Origin: CAMYOC01 sp963704875
GTDB taxonomy: Bacteria > Pseudomonadota > Gammaproteobacteria > Steroidobacterales > XN24
Length of the DNA stretch: 64,000 nt
NCBI GenBank assembly: GCA_963704875.1
Contig: CAVPIA010000008.1
Coordinates: 1,850,859 to 1,914,858 of the forward strand
Direction: 5' to 3'
Shown here: piece after piece, positions 19,732-29,757 of the stretch
Numbering within the stretch: position 1 is the stretch's first letter
Layout: the number at the start of each line of letters is the position of its first letter
Translations under genes and position numbers: made by a program
The notes under the pieces: model-generated
Databases searched by the model: none
Told to the model about the DNA's origin: nothing
Seen by the model: only the letters and a program-made list of their open reading frames with translations

Positions 19732-20220
19732 CTTTGCGAGTCTGAATCGTTACCATCTGCGTCCATCAACTCGATGGTCATGAAGACGCTGTGCGGATCT
19801 TCGATGTAGTCTGCGAATGGCCCGCACGGTTGAAATCCAAAGCGGGCGTATAGCGCACGCGCCGCTTCAAACGCCTGCATCGAACCCGTCTCAAGACTCA
19901 CCCGCCGATAGGATCGTCGTTTTGCTTCGTCCAGGATATGGCGCAGGAGGCTTGCCGCATAGCCTTTCCTCAGGTGGGCGGAGGCGGTTCGCATCGACTT
20001 GATCTCGCCATGGTCGGCGTCCAATTCCTTGAGCGCGCCACAGGCGGCCGAATTCGCCGTTTTCCCAGACGGTCCAGAATGTGATCTCAGGCTTACGCAG
20101 TCCATCCAGATCCAGTGCATGTACGCTTTCGGGCGGCGAGTGCAGCGCCATGTTGCGCAGATGTTCCTGCAACAGGTTTGCAATTTCAGGGCCGCGCAGA
20201 TCGTCTATCTTGATGTCCAT
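19707..20220 (-). CDS. GNAT family N-acetyltransferase (one frameshift)
   Basis: The start MDIKIDDLRGPEIANLLQEH is at 20220. The middle includes ITFWTVWENGEF, then after a frame jump near 20040 KELDADHGEIKSMRTASAHL and the acetyl-CoA loop region HLRKGYAASLLRHILDEA, with LETGSMQAFEAARALYARFG typical of PhnO/RimI-like GNATs. About 165 residues. Its start lies inside the 3' end of the upstream GNAT (16-base overlap), so the two are co-translated. Substrate unknown. Confidence 0.82.
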
Positions 20221-20660
20221 ACCAGTTCCTTGCGCATCCAGTAGTAGGTCGAACCGGGCGGATAGTCTTCCAGCTTGCCCGTCACGTAGTATCCCTGGCC
20301 TTCGTAGAATTTGCGGGCTTGGAACTCGAACGTGGTCAGGAAGCAACGGGTGCAGCCGCGGCCGGCGGCAATCGCTTCGGCCTGCTGGAGCAGTGCCGTG
20401 CCGAGTCCGTCTCCCCGCAGATCTTCCGGGAGATAGAAGTTGTCAATATCCAGCCAATCCCAGTAGGTGCTGGCTGCCAGCCCGCCCACGGTCTCTCCTG
20501 ACTCGTTCTTCACAATGATGTTGAGCGCCTTGATCGCGCCAGGCTTGCGGGCTTCGAGATGATGGAGCGAATGTTCGTTGTTGAATTCCCTGATCTTCTG
20601 TTTTAGGAAGGTTTCGAACGGTTCCGACGGCTCTTCCAAAATGATGGTTTCGTAGTTCAA
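20205..20660 (-). CDS. GNAT family N-acetyltransferase, intact
   Basis: 151 residues, one of the few undamaged genes in this part. It starts MNYETIILEEPSEPFETFL. The core YLPEDLRGDGLGTALLQQAE carries the R-x-x-G-x-G acetyl-CoA loop, followed by FLTTFEFQARKFYEGQGYYV and the end GSTYYWMRKEL. This matches GNATs that follow the FEFQA.xFY.k.GY pattern. It overlaps the next GNAT by 16 bases. Two unrelated GNATs in one operon suggest independent small-molecule substrates. None can be named. Confidence 0.88.
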   Translation of the reverse strand: MNYETIILEEPSEPFETFLKQKIREFNNEHSLHHLEARKPGAIKALNIIVKNESGETVGGLAASTYWDWLDIDNFYLPEDLRGDGLGTALLQQAEAIAAGRGCTRCFLTTFEFQARKFYEGQGYYVTGKLEDYPPGSTYYWMRKELVWTSR

Positions 20661-20924
20661 CGGGATTCACCTCGGATTCGTGAGTTGGTGCGCAGATGTC
20701 AAGGCGCCCGAACTGCCTCTATTGTATCTGAGAGGGATGGCGGGGGCAAAGCGGTTTGCGATCTCATCGCCGCTGCTGTCATATTCGTCGCCGCACCGGT
20801 CGATGCCGGTCTTTTGGTCCTTGACATCGTGGTGTTTCGATAGTTCAATCTCTCTGCGACGCACCAACGGCCGGACGAACAACAGCCAACCAGCGGGATA
20901 GCCTGTATCGTGTAGAGAGCAAAC

Positions 20925-23034
20925 ATGCAGCCGAGCGAAACGCCAGTTCATCCACTGCAACGATGGCAAGAGGCGATCTGGCTGCTGATCGCGCTGTTGA
21001 CGCCGTTGTTCGTGAATTTCTGGGTTGAGCAGCAGTTCGAGGCGTCCAAGGTCTGGCTGCTGCGGACGTTGGTCTGGGTGTTGGCTGTGTTGTGGCTGGG
21101 CGGCTGGCTGCGTGGTCTGCGCGCCAAACCGCTCCCCTCGCCCATTCGCAATCTCGTCATCGCGCTCGTCCTCGTTCTGGTCCTCTCGACACTTGCTCAG
21201 CACCAATCGCTACTATCGCCATCTTTGGCACACTTGACCGCGCCAACGGCGTTCTGACGCAGTTGAGCTATTTGCTGCTCTTTGTCTGCGTCGCCACGCA
21301 GATCGACGCCCGAGCGCAGCCGGCAATTGCTGCATGTCATCATCCTGACCGCCGTGCCCATCTGCCTGCTGGGTCTTGCCCAGGCGGCCGGCTGGCAGCC
21401 GCTGCCCGTCTTCACCGATGCCCGCAGCCCCATGACGACGACGCTTGGCCGCGCCAACTTCACCGGCGCCTACCTGGCCCTGCTGCTGCCGCTCACGCTG
21501 ACCGCTGCCCGGTCGGCGACCGGACGATGGCCGCGCATCGGCTATGGGGCACTGGTCGCGCTGGAAGCTCGTCGTCATCGCGCTTGACCCAGGCGCGGGC
21601 GGCCTGGATCGCCGCCGTCGTCGGCATCAGCGTGCTTCTGTGGTTGCGAGCCGCGCCCCGCTGGTCGCCCCGCGTCCGTTGGCTGAGCGCGCTGGGCGGG
21701 GCTGTGGCGCTTGGGCGCGGCATTGCTGCTGATTTTGCAGCGCGGCATCGCCAGCGGCGGCTCCATTGCCGCCCGCTGGACGATCTGGCAGGCGTCGCTG
21801 CGTCTGCTGTGGCCGCGCTCTGTGGCTCGGCTATGGCGCGGATACGCTGGAACTGCACTTCCCGTCCGTCTATCCGCCGCAGCTTGTCTACTATCAGGGG
21901 CGCGGCGTCGTCGTCGACCGCGCCCACAACTGGCTGCTCGATTGGTCGCTCAACTATGGCGTTGTGGCGACGCTCCTTTTGATCGGCCTCGTCTGGCTCA
22001 TCTTGCGGCAGGGCTGGCAGCAGTTGACGGATCTCAACGACTCCCGGCGCATCGGCTTCCGCGTGATCACCGCCTTGAACGTCGCTGGCTGGCGGCCTGC
22101 ATGGCCGCTGTCTGCGCCCAGCTTGTGGGCAATCTCTTTCTGTTTGAGGTCGCGGCAACGGCCGTCGTCTTCTGGCTGCTGTTGGGCATCGTGACGGCGG
22201 CAACAGCCGGGCCTGAACCAGAGTCGCTGCCAGCCGCCATGCCGCCGCTGGGCACGGCGGCGTTCTTGCTGGCGGTGCGGCGTTCTGATCGTGGGCTGGG
22301 CTGTCTGGCAGAGCAACGTGCGCCCACTGCTGGCTGATGTCGCACAGTTGGCGCGGCACGCAGGCGTTGAGCCAGGGGAATCACGCGGCTGCGTTGGCGG
22401 AATATTCGACGGCGGCGCAGCGACCAGCCGCACCGCGCCGCCTATCATGTCGCCGCCGCCTTGACCGCCGCGCAACTGGGCGACTTCGCACAGGCTGAGG
22501 AGCGCAATGCGTGAGGCAATTGCGCTGCGCCCGACCGATCCCGTGTTGTACACGCAGCTTGCCGCCATCTACGCCGGCGAGGCGAACGACGCGCCGGAGA
22601 AAGCTCGAGATGGCCTATGGCGCCTACGAACAGGCGATCGCCCTGGCCCCGACGATTGCCTGACCTATCGGCAGTACGCCGATCTTGCCCTGCGGTCGGG
22701 CGATCGGCGCGCTGGCGGTCAGTGCAGGCGCAACGGGCGGTCGATCTCGATGCGACGGATGGGATTGCGTTTGGCATTCTGGGCTGGGCACAGTTGCAGA
22801 ACGGCAACCTGGCGGCGGCGCAGGGCGCATTTGAGCAGGCGGTGAAGTGGCAGCCCGATTCGGCCGACTTTTCACCTGGGTCTTGCCACCGTCCACTTTC
22901 CAGCAAGGCCAACTCGATGCGGCCGCCAGGCGCTGCAGCAGAGCTTGACGCTCGATCCCGCCTACGCGCCGAGCTTGACATTGCAGTTACAATTGACAGC
23001 AATAGCGTCTGTAATTGTTCAGGCCTTCAGGTAA
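20925..23034 (+). CDS. O-antigen ligase (Wzy_C) family membrane protein with TPR tail (heavily frameshifted)
   Basis: Starts MQPSETPVHPLQRWQEAIWL at 20925. Multiple membrane segments are readable across frames (WLLIALLTPLFVNFWVEQQF, VIILTAVPICLLGLAQAAGW, ARAAWIAAVVGISVLLWLRA, GVVATLLLIGLVWLILRQGW). The Wzy_C signature TTTLGRANFTGAYLALLLPL is followed by the periplasmic HNWLLDWSLNYGV. After the last helix a TPR region appears (AIALRPTDPVLYTQLAAIYA, DGIAFGILGWAQLQNGNLAA, FEQAVKWQPDSADF). This architecture is common in Chloroflexota and is thought to polymerise or ligate surface glycans. About 700 residues, with at least ten frame breaks, so no fragment is functional as written. Confidence 0.8.
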
Positions 23035-23129
23035 ACGATGGTCCACGGAGGCAGCCTAACGAAGGTCGCTCTGACCTTGGAAACTACTGTTCCTTCGTGA
23101 TAGCTTTCGATGACCTCAAAGGAGAGACA

Positions 23130-24663
23130 ATGAAAGCTCAGAGTCGTTTTCTGCACGTCTTGATCGGCTGCCGTTGCGCTGCTGCTGCTCGGTCGGATTG
23201 GGCGCGTATTGGCCCACTTGGGTGGGCGCATGCGCCGGCCCAGTCCGCACTGGCGCCACTGGCAACGATCGGCGACGCCATCACCTATCAGGGCTACCTC
23301 ACCGACGACGAATGACGTGCCGCTCACCGGCACATTCACCATGCGCTTCGAGATTTACAACGCCCCAGTCGGGCGGCGCTCTGCTCTGGGACAGTGGCAA
23401 CAGCCAGATCGTCGGTGAAGGATGGTCTATTTGAAGCGCGGCTCGGCATCACAACCGACATCTTCAACGGCGAGGAGCTGTGGGTGGCGCAGACGATCAA
23501 CGGCGAATTGCTGACGCCGCGCCAGGAGATTTTGCCGGCGCCGATGGCGCACACGCTGCGCCCCGGCGCCATCGTCAAGGGCACAGCCAATGCGATCCCC
23601 AACAACTACCTGCTCGATGTGCAGATGAACAACGATGCCTTTGCCTTCAACCGGGGCGCGATCTCGGGGCAATCGACAACGGGCAATGCCATCTACGGTC
23701 TGGCCGACAACGGCCGCGCCATCTACGGGCAAACGAAGACGGCTATGCCGTCTACGGCTTTGATGGCGGCAGCAACGCCAATCGCGGCTATGCCGGCTAC
23801 TTCTACAGCACCAACGGCATCGGCGTCTACGGCTACAGCGGCGGGAATCGCACCCATCCCAATATCCTTGCCCCGGGCGTCTATGGCCAGAGCAATCAGG
23901 GCGTGGGCGTCTACGGACGTGGCGACACCTCCAACAGCTACAGCTTCTACAATGAGGGCGGCTACTTTGAAGGCGGCAAGGGGCTCTATGCACGCGGAAC
24001 CGATTCGGCGAGCGAACAGGGCTACGGCGCGCGCATCTTCAGCAGCAACTATCGCGGCATGTATGTGCAAGGCAGCGGCTAGGTTCGACGCCTACTTTGG
24101 CGGTTCAGGCGGGATCAGGCACAGTCCTATGTCGATCGTGCGGCCAGCAGCCAATCTCTGGTCGTCAACTCTGGTGACACGACCATCGAGCCGGGCGATC
24201 TGGTGGCGATGGTTGGCGTCACCCCATCGCCGGAAAATGGTCAGCCGATGCTGGCCGTCGCCAAGGTCAATGCCAGCAACCGCAACGCCGTCATCGGCGT
24301 TGCCAAGGAGGCCGTTTCCGATGACGATCGTCACCTTGGAAGATGGCAGCGAGTACATCGACTTTGCGCCGGCTGCCGGTGCGATTGCTCCCAACAGCTA
24401 TCTCGTCATCATCACCGACGGATTGGCGCCGGCAGTCAATCTGGCCGGGTTGGGCAGCGGCACGCTGAGCAGCGCCGACATGACGACGCTCAGCGCCACC
24501 TGGAAGATCGGCAGCAAGATCGTGATTTCGGCCGACGGGGAAATGGCGCGCTCAAGCGGCGAGACCGACCAGTGATGTCGTCGATAGCATCGTCGTCGGC
24601 AAGGTTGCCGGTCCCATCGACCCGAACACCAACACGATCCCGCTCTTCATCGACATCGACTAG
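23130..24663 (+). CDS. Large exported protein, function unknown (frameshifted)
   Basis: The start is ATG 23130 with GGAG at 23121. A basic N-terminus and hydrophobic leader (readable only after a frame jump) precede GDAITYQGYLTDDE, a motif often seen at the N-terminus of secreted Chloroflexota proteins. The middle repeats short Gly/Tyr-rich phrases (GYAVYGFDGGSN, GYFYSTNGIGVYGYSGG, GVYGQSNQGVGVYGRGDT) that look like a beta-helix or fibre shaft. The C-terminus (LVVNSGDTTIEPGDLVAMVG ... GKVAGPIDPNTNTIPLFID) resembles head/fibre domains of surface proteins. About 510 residues; breaks near 23175, 23320, 23385, 23740, 24080, 24320 and 24570. Likely surface-exposed. Confidence 0.7.
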
Positions 24664-24696
24664 TGCTCCGTGAAGGTGAATTTTGTCATTTCGAGC

Positions 24697-24740
24697 GCAG
24701 CGAGAAATCTCGTGCTGGTCGTGCTGAGATTCCTCGCTGC
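24697..24740. repeat. Hairpin of the gcagcgag-aatctc type
   Basis: gcagcgagaaatctc (24697-24711) pairs 14 of 15 with gagattcctcgctgc (24726-24740). The surrounding text (tgtcatttcgagcgcagcga...) is a recurring non-coding phrase in many environmental bacterial genomes and shares words with the interior of the MITE copies. Confidence 0.75.
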
Positions 24741-24825
24741 GACAGGCTCAGAGCAGGCATTCGCTGCGCTGAGCGGGACTGATTTTCGCCGTGATATTTA
24801 CTCCATCATGGAGTAGGAGGTAGAC

Positions 24826-25119
24826 AATGGTGCAGGCGATTGCGCAGCGCAGACTGCTGCTTCTGGTTCTTGTACTGCTGCTGACGCCTGTTGGGATGGC
24901 GTCGGCACAATCATCGACGAACTTTGGTTTGCGCGCTCTGTGACGATTGGCGGCGGCTCGGCCGATTCCGCCGGTTATTCGGTCACGTCCGTGATCGGCC
25001 AACCCGCCACCGGCATGGCGGACAGCGCCAGCTTCAAGGTTTCAGGCGGATTTCTCTATCCCCGAGGGCAGGATGGGGCCGGCGACTATCAATTGTGGCT
25101 TCCGCTCATCGAGAAATAG
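24826..25119 (+). CDS. Small exported protein (one frameshift)
   Basis: The start ATG 24826 has TAGGAGG 5 bases upstream. A signal peptide of about 28 residues (LLLLVLVLLLTPVGMASAQS) is followed by STNFGL and then, one frame over, SVTIGGGSADSAGYSVTSVI and FLYPRGQDGAGDYQLWLPLI before TAG at 25117. About 97 residues. Chloroflexota exported proteins with this SADSAGY/VIGQP pattern are usually downstream partners of large secreted proteins like the one at 23130. The frame breaks near 24940. No biochemical role can be assigned. Confidence 0.65.
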   Translation, partial: NGAGDCAAQTAASGSCTAADACWDGVGTIIDELWFARSVTIGGGSADSAGYSVTSVIGQPATGMADSASFKVSGGFLYPRGQDGAGDYQLWLPLIEK

Positions 25120-25151
25120 GCCAATGAACGCCAAACTGCCGGTGCAGACCC

Positions 25152-25173
25152 GTTCGCACGTGGGCGTGCGAAC
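25152..25173. repeat. Short perfect hairpin
   Basis: gttcgcacg - tggg - cgtgcgaac, nine paired bases, 33 bases after the small exported protein. There is no T-run, so termination is only a possibility. Confidence 0.6.
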
Positions 25174-25203
25174 TGAACGCTGAGATGGGCGAATTCCATA
25201 ATT

Positions 25204-25530
25204 TCAGTAGTTCACGATTTGGTGAAAAGCGAGATTCTTCGCTGGTCACTTGCCAGAGTGAAGTGCTCGGAAATACCCGCTTCTAATGAACAAGCTTGTT
25301 TTCGCGGCGAGAGATACGTTGTCACCCTGAGCGGGCTTACCATAAAACGTCGCCGTTCTTTGACACCAGCGAAGGGTCTCGACATCGCAAGCCGAGATTC
25401 CTCGCTGGAGTATTGCCAAGTGCGATCTGATCTCGCTGGCCCGCTCGGAATGACAGTAGCACGTTCATTCCAGTTAGAGCGCCGGGAAGCCGGCGAGGAA
25501 CACTCAGAATGACAAATCGTGAACTACTGA
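25204..25530 (+). mobile_element. MITE-like element, copy 2 (327 bp)
   Basis: The terminal inverted repeats are perfect over 18 bases: tcagtagttcacgatttg at 25204-25221 and its complement at 25513-25530. The flanking three-base duplication is att (25201-25203 and 25531-25533). Length is identical to copy 1, with substitutions scattered throughout. There is no reading frame of note. It is presumably mobilised in trans by a transposase not in this window. Confidence 0.88.
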
Positions 25531-25549
25531 ATTTCGTTTTGTCTTCGGT

Positions 25550-26260
25550 TCAACAATTGAGCAGCGTGGCGAGATGGGCAATACTCTTTGCATGCAACGT
25601 GTTATCCGGATTGGGCGACAGGTCTTTCAGCGCCGGATCGCCGTACTCCATCGGTCTTTCGATATAGGCCGTCGCCAGTCCACAGGCAGCGTGCCGCGGC
25701 CAGGTCGCCTTGATGCGCAGCCACCAACATCACTTCTTCGGGCGCACAGTCAAAGATCGTTGCCGTGCCGAGATAGACCTGTGGGTCCGGCTTGTAGCGC
25801 TTGAACACTTCTGCCGACAGGATGCAATCCCACGGCAGGCCCGCGTTCTTGGCCATCTTGGCAAGCATGCCAATATTGGCGTTCGATAGCGAGCAGATCA
25901 AGAAGCGAGACTTCAGCCTCGTCAGTCCCTCGACAGAATCAGGCCAGGCGTCCAGCCGATGCCATATGCTGTTGAGGTGACGTTTCTGCGCTTCGCTGAG
26001 CGAGGTTATGCCAAATTGCGCGAGAATGTCTTCAAGAATGAGGCGATGCAGATCGTCCAGAATCGTCCAGCCAAGTTCGCCCGATGCGACCCGTTGCATT
26101 GCCGGCTGATACCCCGCCCGCCAGGCCAATGCAAACTCGTCTCCGCTGACGCCCAGTTCAAGTTGGTCCACTTCTCTGCGACCGAGCCGTGCCAGTCCAC
26201 AACCGTCCCAAAGACATCGAATGCAAGGACTTTGACGTTCTTCACGTCGTTCAAGGACAT
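25550..26260 (-). CDS. HAD hydrolase, haloacid dehalogenase type II (frameshifted)
   Basis: The start MSLNDVKNVKVLAFDVFGTV at 26260 gives motif I, D-V-F-G-T-V (nucleophile Asp). After a break near 26170 the cap domain follows (FALAWRAGYQPAMQRVASGE). Motif II is LICSLSNANIGML (Ser/Asn), the motif III Lys is in AEVFKRYKPDPQVYLG, and the motif IV region is EVMLVAAHQGDLAAARCLW. This is the L-2-haloacid dehalogenase pattern, with the usual Asp-xx-Asp of motif IV replaced by AAHQGD, as in that subfamily. The C-terminus (after about 25690) reads TAYIERPMEYGDPALKDL and ends at TGA 25550. About 236 residues. The physiological substrate is uncertain. Confidence 0.85.
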
Positions 26261-26282
26261 GGTGCACGTCTCCACTGATTGT

Positions 26283-27785
26283 CTAGCGATCTTGCACATC
26301 CGAGGCATTGATCCACCCGGCCACACCGAGTTCCCCGCTCAAGAAGCGTTCGTGGTAGTTGCGCTTGCTCACCTCGTTGGTGGGATTCTCGTCCAACGGC
26401 GATCCCTGGCCGGTGATACGCGGATCGCCTTGCTCGCGAAGTTCGGCCCACAGTTGGACCGCCATGGACTGGCGGACGAGACGCGTGTTCCGGGTCGGCG
26501 GCCAGGTTGACCAGGCAGTCGGGGTCGGTCGCCACGTTGTACAACTCCTCGGCCGGTCGCTTGCCGAAGGCCCATTGCCAATAGTTGCCTTCGACTGGGT
26601 CGTGGCGGCGCTTGAGGATCTGCGTCTTGGTGGGACTGCCATCGCAGTTCAGATAACCGGTCTCGGGGTTTCCCGCCGGCCAGCGTGAGGTTTCGTAGTT
26701 GTGCAGATAGAGCATGCCGTTCTTGACGATCCCGCGTATCGGGTAGCCCCCATCGTGTGGTCGCCCGATGTCGTGACGTTCTTTTCCAATGAGTACGTGA
26801 TCGCGAGCCGGATTCACTTGGCCGGACTTATCCGAGCCCAGAAGATATCGGTCAGGCTTCGGCCGGCGATCGGTTGCATACCGGTCTCTTGCCAGTCCAA
26901 GCCGGCCAGTTCGACAAAGGTGGGCGCGAAGTCGATGAAGCTGACGTAGTCATCGATCCGGCGGCCCGGAGTGCTTGATGCCCGCCGGCCCACATGATGG
27001 CCAGCGGCAGATGGTTGGACATTTCAGTATTCCTGCCCCTTGACTCGTGGGAACGGCATGCCGTTGTCTGCCGTGACGATCACGAGCGTGTTGTCGAGTT
27101 GCTGGCGTTCTTCCAGTAAGTCCAGCATGCGATGGAGATGCTGGTCGAAGTGTTCGAGTTCGAAGGCGTAGTCGAGCATGTCGGTGCGGATCACTTCGTT
27201 ATCGGGCCAGAAAGCTGGGACCTGGTCGATCTGCTCGAGCGTCTTGTGGCCTTTGGCCACACCCGATCCGTATTCGTAGCCTCGATGCGGCTCGAATCCG
27301 CCGTACCAGAAACACCATGGAGTGTCCTGGGGAACCGCCTGCAGGAAATCGGCAAAGTTGCCGGCGTAGTCGTTGTTGGCGATGCCACTGGCGGGCGGTT
27401 TGGCCTGACGTTTGTTCAGCGGCAGTCCGGCCAGTTGTCGCGGCCTGCCGGCCTCATCCTGGGCGATTCCAGGTGCCCAGCCCTTGGCGGTCATTCCAAC
27501 GAAGTAGCCGTGCTCCGCCAGCGCTTCAGGGTAACTCTTGAATTCCGGTGGGAAATAGGGAATGTGATTGCAGGCTTCTTTCAGTTGCCACGAATTGCGC
27601 CCGGTCAGGATGCAGGCACGGGAAGGCGCACATTTGGCATTGGGGGTGTAGGCTCGTGTGAAAAGCAGCCCCTCACGAGCGACTCGATCGAAGGCCGGCG
27701 TATTGACCCACGTGCAGCCATAGGCACCGATGTGCATGCCGGCGTCGTCCGCGATACAGAACAGAATGTTGGGTCGTTTGGCCAT
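26283..27785 (-). CDS. Sulfatase (arylsulfatase type), frameshifted
   Basis: The start is MAKRPNILFCIADDAG at 27785, with the metal-binding Asp pair. Cys52 in NAKCAPSRACILTGR is the C-x-P-S-R site that is converted to formylglycine in active sulfatases. VIVTADNGMPFPR supplies the second metal Asp-Asn. After breaks near 27030, 26960 and 26815 the C-terminal subdomain reads GGYPIRGIVKNGMLYLHNYE and EELYNVATDPDCLVNLAADP, ending at 26283. About 500 residues. It hydrolyses sulfate esters, probably on a polysaccharide or glycan. No sulfatase-maturing enzyme is visible in the window. No export signal is visible at the N-terminus. Confidence 0.88.
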
Positions 27786-27797
27786 GGGTTCCTCGGT

Positions 27798-28800
27798 TTA
27801 GGTTGGGTTAAGATTTACTGCAATTTGTGACACCTGGATAATGACATTGCCCTTCTTGCGTCCAGTATCGACATACCGATGGGCCTCAGCAATGTTATCG
27901 ATTTCGTAGCGTTTGTCAATCACCGGTTTGATCTTCCCCTTCGCAATCAGGTCTTGGAGAAAGAGCATATCCTCCGGTTCTGGCGGCGGTCCCCCACCGA
28001 CCGGGCGCTTGCTGCTTGTCATTGAGGTCCATTTCATGCGCATGCTGACACCCGGCGCAGAGACCGCATGCAGATAGGCGCCATCTTGCTGTCAGCGATC
28101 CAATACAGTCCGAATAGGAAGTCTTGCCGACGGTGTCAAAGATGACGTCATAGATCTCGCCGTTTGCGGCAAAATCCTCTTGGGTGTAATCGATGACGAT
28201 GTCCGCACCCAGAGACTTCACCAGATCCAGATTGGCGGCGCTGCATACGCCGGTTACTTCGGCTCCGTAATACTTGGCAAGTTGCACGGCAAAGGTGCCT
28301 ACGCTCCCCGATGCGCCGTAGATCAATACCTTTTGTCCAGGCTGGATATTGGCTTCGCGCAGAAAGTATAGGGCCGTGCGCCCGCCAACAGGAATGGTCA
28401 CAGCTTCCTCATAGCTCACGTCGGCCGACTTTTTGGCCAGCATTCCATCTTCAGGCAGACAGATGTACTCGGCATAACCGCCGCCCATGTGTTCGAGCGT
28501 CGATGCAAAAACCGGATCGCCTTGCTTGAAGCGGGTTACCTCTTTGCCGACGGCTTCAATTTCCCCGGCGCATTCCATCCCCAATATGGGTCGCTTGGGT
28601 CCTCTGACACCGAGCACGAGGCGCGCCGGGAGCCAATACGAAGCGGGCACTGTGAAGCTTCGCATTCGCGTGTCCCCGGCCGTGACCGTTGCCACATGCA
28701 CTTTGACCAGCACTTCATTGTCCTTGGGCGTCGGTTTTTCAACATCAGCAACTTTGAGAACATTCGGTGCACCGTATTGTGTGTAGATGATGGCTTTCAA
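27798..28800 (-). CDS. NAD(P)-dependent quinone oxidoreductase / zinc-less MDR (frameshifted)
   Basis: Medium-chain reductase of the quinone oxidoreductase class. The start is TTG 28800 (MKAIIYTQYGAPNVLKVADV). The NADPH-binding loop is VLIYGASGSVGTFAVQLAKY, preceded by YEEAVTIPVGGRTAL. No zinc-ligand cysteines are seen in the usual places, as expected for this subclass. The C-terminus, after breaks at 28030-28100, reads FLQDLIAKGKIKPVIDKRYE and GRKKGNVIIQV. About 330 residues. TTG overlaps the TGA of the XRE regulator gene (TTGA), so it is the third gene of a coupled operon. It is paralogous to the gene at 31043-32044. Confidence 0.88.
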
Positions 28801-29036
28801 TTTTTCACTCCTCTGGTCTCATCGATGAGGTCATAAGAGAAGACTTGCTCCAACGGAACCTCGAAGACGAGGGCAATACGAAAGGCCAGTTCCAGGGAAG
28901 GAGAATAGTTGCCCTTTTCGATGGCGATGATTGTCTGCCGGGTCACCCCGGCTTCTTCAGCCAACTGCTTCTGGGTCATCTCATTCCGGAAAAAGCGCAA
29001 CGTCCGCAGGTTATTGTTGATCTGGCGTTTGCTCAT
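28797..29036 (-). CDS. XRE-family transcriptional regulator, 79 residues
   Basis: Starts MSKRQINNNLRTLRFFRNEM at 29036. The helix-turn-helix is MTQKQLAEEAGVTRQTIIAI, followed by EKGNYSPSLELAFRIALVFE. It is the minimal YozG-like form with no sensor domain. It lies one base after the upstream membrane-protein gene and its TGA overlaps the TTG of the oxidoreductase gene. Small XRE proteins paired with an adjacent four-helix membrane protein are a recurrent module. The regulator probably controls this operon, and a candidate palindrome lies at 29578-29604. Confidence 0.9.
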   Translation of the reverse strand: MSKRQINNNLRTLRFFRNEMTQKQLAEEAGVTRQTIIAIEKGNYSPSLELAFRIALVFEVPLEQVFSYDLIDETRGVKN

Positions 29037-29037
29037 C

Positions 29038-29493
29038 TCAGAACCCCCGCCGATAGAGATAGAGCCGGAAACTGTCGCCAACGACCTGCGCCACAAGACT
29101 GAAGCCCACGAGCAAGGTGAACATCAGCAGCGGGGGTTGACCAAAAGCGAATGTCAGCATTGCGACAAAGGCCCCGAGCGAGGAGACGGTATAGGTGATC
29201 TTCGTTCCTCTCAGATCGATGAACTTGTCGCGTTCGTCGGCAAAGTCTTCAATCTGGGCATCTTCGTCTCCGGTTTTGATTGCCTCGATGATCGCCGAGA
29301 CGATGTGGGTCAGAATCGTCGCCAGAATCGTCACGATGACGGTGAGGACAATGACGGTGCCCCACAGGCGAAAAACATCTGTCGACGTTGGGGTTCCATT
29401 TTGGCTCATCTGATACAGTTTGATCAAAAAGAAGCTCAGTATCAATGAGAAGTTCACTAAGGAAACGGTGACGTTTTTTTCTTGAAAGGACAT
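29038..29493 (-). CDS. Membrane protein of the XRE-linked DUF2178-like type
   Basis: Starts MSFQEKNVTVSLVNFSLILS with GAAAGGA-type ribosome binding sequence directly upstream of the ATG at 29493. Four membrane segments are visible: residues about 10-28, LWGTVIVLTVIVTILATILT, ITYTVSSLGAFVAMLTFAF, and LLMFTLLVGFSLVAQVVG. Between segments 2 and 3 is an acidic loop (TGDEDAQIEDFADERDKFID). This layout is typical of small membrane proteins encoded just before an XRE regulator. It is first in a three-gene operon with XRE and the quinone oxidoreductase. Function unknown; it may sense the membrane or quinone state, which is only an inference from context. Confidence 0.8.
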   Translation of the reverse strand: MSFQEKNVTVSLVNFSLILSFFLIKLYQMSQNGTPTSTDVFRLWGTVIVLTVIVTILATILTHIVSAIIEAIKTGDEDAQIEDFADERDKFIDLRGTKITYTVSSLGAFVAMLTFAFGQPPLLMFTLLVGFSLVAQVVGDSFRLYLYRRGF

Positions 29494-29546
29494 ATTCTGC
29501 TCGTTTTGTCTGAAAATCTTTACTAATTGTAATTTATAATGCACTT

Positions 29547-29575
29547 ATAGTATATCAAAAATTACATAATGTCAA
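29547..29575 (-). promoter_or_regulatory. Sigma-70-type promoter for the membrane protein/XRE/oxidoreductase operon
   Basis: On the minus strand, -35 TTGACA (29575-29570) and -10 TACTAT (29552-29547) are separated by 17 bases. The predicted start is about 47 bases before the ATG at 29493, in a strongly AT-rich spacer. Confidence 0.65.
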
Positions 29576-29577
29576 GT

Positions 29578-29604
29578 ATATTTTACACCATGATGGTAAA
29601 AAAT
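29578..29604. promoter_or_regulatory. Imperfect palindrome just upstream of the -35 box (candidate operator)
   Basis: tattttacaccat - g - atggtaaaaaata: 11 of 13 positions pair. It abuts the -35 element of the operon that encodes an XRE regulator, so it is a reasonable autoregulatory site. Confidence 0.5.
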
Positions 29605-29606
29605 AC

Positions 29607-29678
29607 GGCTCTCCAGGTATTCAAGGGGTGACGACCTTCCAGGAAAGCCATCAATATCCCCTGAATACCTGGAGAGCC
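29607..29678. repeat. Intergenic hairpin with 22-base arms
   Basis: ggctctccaggtattcaagg (from 29607) pairs with the complement ending at 29678 with one or two mismatches; the loop is about 28 bases. It is located between the divergent-side promoter and the hydrolase gene end. Confidence 0.85.
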
Positions 29679-29757
29679 AGGGACGGTCACATAGTTCAAA
29701 ATCTTTGGTGCGGCAAATGGTATCGAATTCGAGGCACGCTTGAGTCCGTCCGCCCCA

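Noticed and set aside
20821..20849. Promoter TTGACA-17-TTCAAT before the O-antigen ligase gene
   Set aside because: The -35 is perfect but the -10 is poor and it lies about 75 bases from the start with no supporting feature.
23130..24663. Possible prophage tail fibre
   Set aside because: The Gly/Tyr-rich repeats look fibre-like, but no other phage gene is nearby and the N-terminus has a leader-like stretch, so a secreted surface protein is more likely.
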